Shown here: piece after piece, positions 6,490 through 11,034 of the stretch
Layout: each line of letters starts with the position of its first letter
Position numbering within the stretch: position 1 is the first letter of the stretch
Assembly (NCBI GenBank): GCA_021798635.1
Contig: JAJZGH010000171.1
Coordinates: 1 to 11,034, forward strand
Length of the DNA: 11,034 nt
Origin: Planctomycetota bacterium
GTDB lineage: Bacteria > Planctomycetota > Phycisphaerae > WQYP01
Direction of reading: 5' to 3'
Position numbers and translations under genes: made by a program
Notes under the pieces: generated by a model
What the model was told of the DNA's origin: nothing
Seen by the model: the letters and a program-made list of their open reading frames with translations, nothing else
Databases searched by the model: none

Positions 6490-6517
6490 ACTGCCGGTTG
6501 ATTTTGTTTGTTAATCC

Positions 6518-6540
6518 GCGGCTTGATCATTTTCAGCCGC
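6518..6540 (+). promoter_or_regulatory. Hairpin in the rpoA-rplQ gap
   Basis: GCGGCT (6518-6523) pairs perfectly with AGCCGC (6535-6540) around an 11-base loop. No T-run follows and rplQ begins 22 bases later, with its GAGGA site at 6550-6554, so a role in RNA stability or processing is more likely than termination. Confidence 0.3.
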
Positions 6541-6561
6541 CTTATACGCGAGGATATCTCC

Positions 6562-7014
6562 ATGCGTCATCGTGTTGTTGGACGAAGACTTTCCCGTACC
6601 GCGGCCCACCGTAAGGCCATGTTGCGCAATCTGGCTCAATCCTTATTTGAGCATGGACAGGTTGAAACCACCTTGCCCAAAGCCAAGGAATTGGTCCGCT
6701 TTATTGAACCTATCATTACCCTGGCCAAGAAAAACACCCTCGCCGCCCGCCGGCTGGTGATTTCCCGCCTGCGTGATCGGCTTATGGCCGATCCCAAAGA
6801 TACCGATATGCTCCTGGATGACAGCGTCGTCCAGAAGCTTTTCAAGGATATTGCCCCCGTGTATGCCGACCGTCATGGCGGCTACACCCGCATTATCAAA
6901 ACCGCCAAATGGCGCATTGGTGACGCCGGCGATATTGCCGTGGTGCAATTGGTGGACATCGCCAAAACCAAAACCCGCTCCTCCGCCAAACCCGTAGCCG
7001 CCGCCGCTACGTAA
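6562..7014 (+). CDS. rplQ: 50S ribosomal protein L17
   Basis: L17 is a large-subunit protein near the exit of the peptide tunnel. The frame is open from TTG 6508, but the family start is clearly ATG 6562, giving [45 protein letters not shown], with GAGGA at 6550-6554 seven bases upstream. The product is then 150 residues. The conserved HRKAMLRNL and TTLPKAKE motifs are intact, as is the [19 protein letters not shown] region, which corresponds to the family's typical (F/Y)..R.GGYTRI..; an Ala/Lys-rich tail makes it somewhat longer than E. coli L17 (127). It ends the operon: a strong terminator follows 39 bases after the stop. rpoA-rplQ is the standard end of the alpha operon. Confidence 0.97.
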   Translation: MRHRVVGRRLSRTAAHRKAMLRNLAQSLFEHGQVETTLPKAKELVRFIEPIITLAKKNTLAARRLVISRLRDRLMADPKDTDMLLDDSVVQKLFKDIAPVYADRHGGYTRIIKTAKWRIGDAGDIAVVQLVDIAKTKTRSSAKPVAAAAT

Positions 7015-7053
7015 GGCATACAGTGCCCGAGAACAAGTTTATAAAAACCAAGG

Positions 7054-7084
7054 AAAACCGCCGGAGTCCCCGGCGGTTTTTTTT
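7054..7084 (+). terminator. Intrinsic terminator of the ribosomal operon
   Basis: AAAACCGCCGG (7054-7064) is perfectly complementary to CCGGCGGTTTT (7070-7080) around a five-base loop, giving up to 11 pairs with a GC core. Eight T bases run from 7077 to 7084. It lies 39 bases after rplQ and marks the end of the + strand operon. On the - strand the trailing run would be only four T, so it would be a weaker stop for transcription coming from rnc. Confidence 0.95.
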
Positions 7085-7376
7085 CAAAACTATGAAACCC
7101 AAGTCGGTGATCACCGCCAATTCGCCCAAACCGTCATGGCCGGCGTAGCGGTAAGCTTTTAACCCAGCTGACCAGCGGGTTGGATGAGGTTACGGTTACA
7201 GGGGACAGTGACGGGTGTCGGCTTGGGCCGTGAATAATGCGTGATGAATAAAAATCGGGGAACGACGGGGACCTCACCGGAGCACCGGATGGCAATCCGG
7301 TGGTTGATCTGATGGCACGAACAAACCACCGGGTTGTCACCACGGTGCTCAATAACGTAATGCTTCCCACCGCAGA
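7085..7376. other. 292-base non-coding stretch between terminator and rnc
   Basis: This stretch lies between the convergent rplQ and rnc. It holds a perfect 12-bp palindrome CGGTGATCACCG (7105-7116), a small hairpin at 7161-7181 (AACCC/GGGTT and GCTG/CAGC) and the large inverted repeat at 7280-7350. Two overlapping - strand frames are open (7159-7380, 73 residues, and 7134-7370, 78 residues), but neither resembles a known protein or has a ribosome binding site. No - strand terminator was found for rnc. Confidence 0.5.
7280..7350. repeat. Imperfect inverted repeat, about 26-bp arms, downstream of rnc
   Basis: The arms 7280-7305 and 7324-7350 fold back on each other around an 18-base loop. GAGCACCG (7280-7287) pairs with CGGTGCTC (7343-7350). 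The middle segment pairs with one bulged base (7342) and a few mismatches or wobbles. CCGGTGGTT (7297-7305) pairs with AACCACCGG (7324-7332). An alternative inner hairpin, CACCGGAT with ATCCGGTG (7283-7302), is also perfect. It starts 26 bases past the rnc stop, so RNA from rnc would contain it. No T-run follows, so it is not a normal terminator. It could be a small repetitive palindromic element or a structured 3' UTR. Confidence 0.55.
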
Positions 7377-8132
7377 TCATGGTTTCAGTTGACTATCGCC
7401 ATTGTCATTTGGAAGTGTTGCCTCCGCGATCATTTCTCCCACGGCATCCAATGCGCCCAGGGATATAAGCGCCAGTCGCGCGGCTTCCTGTTCGGCTTCC
7501 TTTTTGGTTCGGCCTTGCGTGCCTTCGTAAAATTGCCCTTGCATGTTGACTCGTATGCGAAAGGTTTTTTTGTGGTCCGGCCCATCTTCGGCAAGAACTT
7601 CATAGGTTGGCGTGCAGCCATATTCTCTTTGCGCGTATTGCTGAAGCATGGACTTGAAATTCAACTGATGCTCGCCATCCGCGTAATGGTCTACCCAGGG
7701 CTGCATGTGCTGGAGGATAAATTTACCGGCGGCCTCAAAACCACCATCTAGATAAATCGCCCCGACCACGGATTCAAAGACGCCGGCCGCCAGGCTGCTG
7801 GGTAATCGCCCGGACTTATGCATGCCGGGGCCCACGCGGATTAAATCGGTCAGACCAAGGCTATTGCTGACTTCCGCACAAGTTTTTCGGCTCACCACTG
7901 AAGATTTGAGAATCGTGAGTTGCCCTTCCAGCCACTCGGGAAATTGTTCATAGCCTTTCTGGCAAATAATTAACCCCAGCACCGCATCTCCCAGAAATTC
8001 CAGGCGTTCATTGGAGCTGCGCCGATTGGGTGATGATGAGGCATGGGTGAGGGCTTCATCCAGCAGTTGCAGATTCTCAAAGCGATAGTCAATGATTCGC
8101 TGACACTGTTCCAATACTTCCGGCGCTACCAT
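7377..8132 (-). CDS. rnc: Ribonuclease III
   Basis: RNase III cleaves double-stranded RNA and begins the processing of ribosomal RNA. The 251-residue protein has a catalytic domain (about 1-152) with the signature NERLEFLGDAVL (41-52), giving E42, E45 and D49. E69 and E120 correspond to E. coli E65 and E117. A double-stranded RNA-binding domain follows (about 157-226), with NFKSMLQQYAQ, PTYEV and the basic RTKKEAEQEAA helix. By eye, the position equal to the metal ligand D114 of E. coli is G117 (AAGVFES where ADxxE is usual). The start ATG (8130-8132) has GGAG nine bases upstream (complement of 8142-8145). It lies 151 bases after the pseudouridine synthase gene, probably on the same transcript. 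Confidence 0.95.
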   Translation of the reverse strand: MVAPEVLEQCQRIIDYRFENLQLLDEALTHASSSPNRRSSNERLEFLGDAVLGLIICQKGYEQFPEWLEGQLTILKSSVVSRKTCAEVSNSLGLTDLIRVGPGMHKSGRLPSSLAAGVFESVVGAIYLDGGFEAAGKFILQHMQPWVDHYADGEHQLNFKSMLQQYAQREYGCTPTYEVLAEDGPDHKKTFRIRVNMQGQFYEGTQGRTKKEAEQEAARLALISLGALDAVGEMIAEATLPNDNGDSQLKP

Positions 8133-8283
8133 GAATAAAAACTCCGGCTATGCACAAAAAATCCAGATGTGGCGATCCAATACTGGAAAGTCCGGTGCAT
8201 GATGCAATTCACAATATCTGACTCACGCGAATCGCCCGAACCGCCGAAAGCGGCAGGACGGGCGGTTAGCGTTACTGCGCTAT

Positions 8284-9330
8284 TCATCGGTCATATTGCC
8301 GCAGGAGCGTCAAAAATTCGGCAATATCCCACGGTACCGGCGCTTCCAGGGCCATGCGATTAAACTTACTGGGGTGCACAAACTGAAGTTTCCATGCGTG
8401 CAGGGCCTGCCGGGAAATCATAGGGTCGGCGGAATCCGCAACCAGCGCGGTAAGATCCCGGCGAGATATGGCGCGACCTCCATACATCACATCGCCGACG
8501 ATAGGAAATCCCACATGGCTTAAATGCACGCGCAACTGGTGGGTACGACCCGTCCTGGGAAATAATTCCAGCAGTGTAAAGCGCTTAAAGCGTTCCTTAA
8601 CCTGATAAACCGTCTGGGCGGTGCGGCCAATATCTTCGCGCACCGTATATTTCTCCCGCATGACCGGGTGCACGCCCAGCGGTGCATCAATAAGATCACT
8701 ATCCAGCGGGGGGGAACCATGGACAATCGCCAGGTAGGTTTTGCGGATCGATCGCCGCTCAAACTGTCCGGCCAGCCGCCAATGGGCCTCATCGGTTTTC
8801 GCTACAAGAATAAGGCCGGTGGTGTTGCGGTCCAGGCGGTGAATAATTCCCGGCCGCCACGGGTCGCTGCCGACGGAAAGGGTTCCGGCGGTTTGTTGGG
8901 CGTGATAGACCAGAGCGTTGGTCATCGTGCCGGTCCAGTGGCCGCGCGCCGGGTGCACCAGCAAATTGGTCGGTTTATTAATGGCGATGAAATGATCGTC
9001 TTCATACAAAATTTCCAGCGGGATATTTTCGGGCAATATTTCACGTTCGACGGCGGGTGGAACCTGTAATTCCACACGATCGCCACTGCGCAAAAGGGTG
9101 CTGACTTTGGCGGCTCGGCCATTGACCAGAACGGTGCCGGACTTAATTAATTTTTGCAGCATGGATCGTGAATGGGTGGAAAGCCGATCCCGCAGATAAA
9201 TGTCCAGCCGCTTCTGCAAATCGTGGCGGATGTTAAACGTCAACGCTTCCATACCCTCATCGGAATCCGGCAAGGCCAGCGGTTCGGCAAGTTCCAAGTC
9301 ATCAGGTTGGGCTTCATCCATAACCAGCAT
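8284..9330 (-). CDS. rluD: RluA-family 23S rRNA pseudouridine synthase (RluD-like)
   Basis: Enzymes of this family isomerise uridine to pseudouridine in RNA; RluD acts on helix 69 of 23S rRNA. The 348-residue product has an acidic N-terminal segment (about 1-26), an S4 RNA-binding domain (about 38-90: RLDIYLRDRLSTHSRSMLQKLIKSGTVLVNG) and the catalytic domain. The catalytic aspartate is D167 in the motif GIIHRLDRNTTGLILVAKT (161-179). The family motifs RKTYLAIVHG, PRTGRTHQLRVHL (258-270) and QALHAWKLQFVHP are present. The S4 domain supports RluD or a close paralogue over single-domain RluA, but substrate cannot be told from sequence alone. No ribosome binding site precedes ATG 9330; starts at residue 4 or 27 are possible. 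It is followed by rnc on the same strand. Confidence 0.85.
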   Translation of the reverse strand: MLVMDEAQPDDLELAEPLALPDSDEGMEALTFNIRHDLQKRLDIYLRDRLSTHSRSMLQKLIKSGTVLVNGRAAKVSTLLRSGDRVELQVPPAVEREILPENIPLEILYEDDHFIAINKPTNLLVHPARGHWTGTMTNALVYHAQQTAGTLSVGSDPWRPGIIHRLDRNTTGLILVAKTDEAHWRLAGQFERRSIRKTYLAIVHGSPPLDSDLIDAPLGVHPVMREKYTVREDIGRTAQTVYQVKERFKRFTLLELFPRTGRTHQLRVHLSHVGFPIVGDVMYGGRAISRRDLTALVADSADPMISRQALHAWKLQFVHPSKFNRMALEAPVPWDIAEFLTLLRQYDR

Positions 9331-9372
9331 TGTAGCGACTAATTACGTTAAATCTCTGTGGCGCGGTATAAC

Positions 9373-9401
9373 TTGAATTTGTGGACAAAGTGGCGTATTA
9401 T
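9373..9401 (+). promoter_or_regulatory. Candidate sigma-70 promoter for cysC
   Basis: TTGAAT (9373-9378, 4/6 match to -35) and TATTAT (9396-9401, 5/6 match to -10) are separated by the ideal 17 bases. They lie about 95 bases before the cysC start, in the divergent gap between the pseudouridine synthase and cysC. Downstream, TGTGTAATGGCT (9430-9441) recurs as TGCGTAATGGCT (9469-9480), 39 bases apart, a possible repeated operator or chance. Confidence 0.5.
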
Positions 9402-9496
9402 TCATTGCACACTTAACTGGTAGGTGTTGTGTGTAATGGCTGGTTCGCCGCTTGTGCCGCGGATTTACTGCGTAATGGCTCATTAGTATTATTGGG

Positions 9497-10138
9497 ATGC
9501 GTATCGCGATGGCTGAAACAAAAGCGACTGACATAACTTGGCATCCATCCAAAGTAACTGTGGCAGAGCGGGCGGCGGCGACGCATAATCGCCCGTGCAT
9601 TGTCTGGCTGACTGGGCTTTCAGGCTGCGGGAAATCTACCATTGCCGTGGCTCTGGAACATGCGTTAATTGCCTCCGGCCATCCGGCGTATGTGCTGGAT
9701 GGGGATAACTTAAGGCACGGTCTTAATCGTGATCTGGGATTTTCCCCAGAGGACCGGGCGGAGAATATCCGGCGGGCAGGCGAATCAGCCCGGCTGCTGG
9801 CGGATGCGGGCTTGATTGTCATTGCAAGTTTTATCAGTCCGTATGTCGCTGATAGGCAGCGGGCGCGGCAACTTGTTGGGCCGGATGAATTTGTGGAAGT
9901 GTTTGTCGATGCCTCGGTGGAAGTGTGCGAACAACGCGATCCAAAGGGGCTTTACAAAAAAGCCCGGGCAGCAGTGGCGGCGGGTAAGCCACTGGGATTT
10001 ACCGGCATTGATGCACCTTATGAGCCGCCGGTCAATCCGGAAATACATCTAAAAAGCCCAGAACAGTCCGTGTCGCAGGCTGTGGAAATAATATTCAATT
10101 ATCTTCGCCGACATGGGCGATTGGTTCAGCAGGGGTGA
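9497..10138 (+). CDS. cysC: Adenylylsulfate (APS) kinase
   Basis: APS kinase phosphorylates adenylylsulfate to PAPS, the second step of sulfate activation, in the cytosol. The 213-residue product has the P-loop GLSGCGKST (40-48), DGDNLRHGLNRDLGF (68-82), ENIRR (89-93), the SFISP segment (111-115) whose serine is the phospho-acceptor in other CysC proteins, RDPKGLYKKAR (147-157) and FTGIDAPYE (168-176). It is a stand-alone kinase with no fused sulfurylase domain. Neither ATG 9497 nor ATG 9509 (twelve bases later, in frame) has a good ribosome binding site; 9497 is used here, but 9509 (MAETKATDITW) is about as likely. No ATP sulfurylase gene is in view. The stop TGA (10136-10138) is eight bases before the PHP gene, so the two are probably cotranscribed. 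Confidence 0.95.
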   Translation: MRIAMAETKATDITWHPSKVTVAERAAATHNRPCIVWLTGLSGCGKSTIAVALEHALIASGHPAYVLDGDNLRHGLNRDLGFSPEDRAENIRRAGESARLLADAGLIVIASFISPYVADRQRARQLVGPDEFVEVFVDASVEVCEQRDPKGLYKKARAAVAAGKPLGFTGIDAPYEPPVNPEIHLKSPEQSVSQAVEIIFNYLRRHGRLVQQG

Positions 10139-10146
10139 TGGGTAAC

Positions 10147-11034
10147 ATGGTCACGCAATACGTTGATTTACATACGCACAGTACCGCCAGTGATGGCACA
10201 TTAACGCCCACACAACTTGTCAACAGCGCCAAGGCGGCAGGCCTTGTGGGCTTGGCACTGACGGATCATGACAGCGGCAACGGTTTGCTGGAGGCCCAGG
10301 CGCATGCGCGGAAAATTGGTTTGCGATTTGTTCCGGGAATTGAAATCTCCGCGGAATATCCGCACCCGGGAACCATGCACATCCTGGGATATTACATTGA
10401 TCCGCTTTCAGCGGGGCTTAAGCGTATGAGCGATATTCTGCTGGAAGGGCGAAACAATCGCAATCCGCGGATTATCGCGCGGCTCAATGAATTAGGTTGC
10501 CGCATTACCCTTGAGCAGGTGCAGGCTATTGCCCGGCGCGGATCGGCGGACGGACGGGCAATTGTTTTAGGGCGGCCGCACATCGCTCAGGCCATGGTGG
10601 ATGCGGGCTGCGTGAGCAGCGTCAAACAGGCATTTGATGTTTATCTGGGAACCACCGGGGCGGCCTATTTTGATAAAGAGCGACTGACTCCGCGGCAGGC
10701 GATTGAGTGTATTCATGCCGCCGGCGGGTTGGCGGTATTGGCCCATCCCACGCAACTGCGCACGGAAAATCCGGCTCAACTGCAACATGTAATAGCCAAT
10801 TTGGTGGAGGCGGGACTCGATGGTATTGAGGTCTGGCATAGTGATCATCGCCCGCAGGACAGTCAACTTTTTCTGGAGCTAGCGCGGCGCTACAACCTGA
10901 TCACCACCGGTGGATCAGATTTTCACGGCACACCCAAGCCGGATATTGCCCTGGGACTCGGGCGGGACAATGTGCGCGTGCCCGTGGAATATATGGATCG
11001 GCTGGAACAGGCGTGGAGCGCCCGGCGTGCCCGG
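10147..11034 (+). CDS. PHP-domain phosphoesterase, TrpH/RNase AM-like (3' end beyond window)
   Basis: The frame from ATG 10147 stays open to the window edge (296 residues). GGTGAT (10134-10139) lies seven bases upstream; an in-frame ATG at 10138 is too close to that site. The PHP metal-binding motifs are all visible: HTHSTASDG (H9, H11, D16), LTDHDS (D40, H41), PGIEIS (E66), MHILGYY (H78), LAHPTQ (H200) and GSDFHG (D258, H260). Between about 100 and 180 is the helical insertion typical of the YciV/TrpH group. Members of this group are 5'-3' exonucleases on short RNA (RNase AM) and nucleoside 3',5'-bisphosphate phosphatases that hydrolyse pAp. The family is about 290 residues, so little is missing. 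Its place directly after cysC favours a pAp-removing role, which is an inference; histidinol phosphatase and the DNA polymerase PHP domain fit less well. Confidence 0.85.
   Translation, partial: MVTQYVDLHTHSTASDGTLTPTQLVNSAKAAGLVGLALTDHDSGNGLLEAQAHARKIGLRFVPGIEISAEYPHPGTMHILGYYIDPLSAGLKRMSDILLEGRNNRNPRIIARLNELGCRITLEQVQAIARRGSADGRAIVLGRPHIAQAMVDAGCVSSVKQAFDVYLGTTGAAYFDKERLTPRQAIECIHAAGGLAVLAHPTQLRTENPAQLQHVIANLVEAGLDGIEVWHSDHRPQDSQLFLELARRYNLITTGGSDFHGTPKPDIALGLGRDNVRVPVEYMDRLEQAWSARRAR

Noticed and set aside
7134..7370. - strand frame of 78 residues in the rplQ-rnc gap.
   Set aside because: It has no recognisable domain and no ribosome binding site, it overlaps another open frame, and it runs through the inverted repeat. 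Serine-, arginine- and proline-rich composition is typical of a frame that is open by chance.
8247..8277. Possible terminator after the pseudouridine synthase (AACCGCC with GGCGGTT around 8255-8277).
   Set aside because: The stem has a loop of about 15 bases and no T-run follows on the - strand, so it does not separate the synthase from rnc.
9343..9822. - strand frame of 159 residues opposite the start of cysC and the intergenic gap.
   Set aside because: Low-complexity Ser/Arg/Pro composition and overlap with the well-supported APS kinase on the opposite strand; no family resemblance.

Overview
The window is a bacterial chromosome segment that carries the downstream half of the conserved ribosomal-protein superoperon, followed by a smaller accessory part. 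Order on the + strand: rpsE 3' end (inferred), rplO, secY, adk, map, infA, rpmJ, rpsM, rpsK, rpoA, rplQ, then a strong intrinsic terminator at 7054-7084. Convergent on the - strand are an RluA/RluD-type pseudouridine synthase (8284-9330) and rnc (7377-8132). Divergent again on the + strand are cysC (9497-10138) and a PHP-domain phosphoesterase that runs off the right edge (10147-11034).

The lineage is most consistent with Planctomycetota, perhaps class Phycisphaerae. Support comes from the RpoA N-terminus (a 'RWRGLELP' opening before the universally conserved alpha dimerisation region), an alpha-operon block without rpsD between rpsK and rpoA, no room for rpmD between rpsE and rplO, and moderately GC-rich DNA. 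This is inferred from recalled family features, not from a search. The window has no transposase, phage gene, CRISPR array, tRNA or rRNA.

The left 7 kb supplies the ribosome (L15, L36, S13, S11, L17, probably S5), translation initiation (IF-1), N-terminal methionine removal (Map), the protein export channel (SecY), adenylate balance (Adk) and the RNA polymerase alpha subunit. Most starts have a clear AGGAG- or GAGG-type ribosome binding site. secY and adk overlap by 4 bases (ATGA). The gaps before secY (161 bp), rpmJ (189 bp), rpsM (107 bp) and rpoA (206 bp) are unusually wide for this operon. Each can fold into hairpins, and some have promoter-like boxes, so the cluster is probably split into several regulated segments.

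The right 4 kb pairs two ribosomal RNA maturation genes on the - strand (pseudouridine synthase, then RNase III) and two genes on the + strand that plausibly act together in sulfate assimilation (APS kinase and a TrpH/RNase AM-like PHP phosphatase that could remove pAp). Observations most worth checking are: an Asp-to-Gly change at a canonical metal-ligand position of RNase III; a roughly 26-bp-armed imperfect inverted repeat just downstream of that same rnc gene; the structured rpsK-rpoA gap where rpsD is usually found; and the cysC-PHP pairing. I found no evidence of a wholly new multi-gene system.
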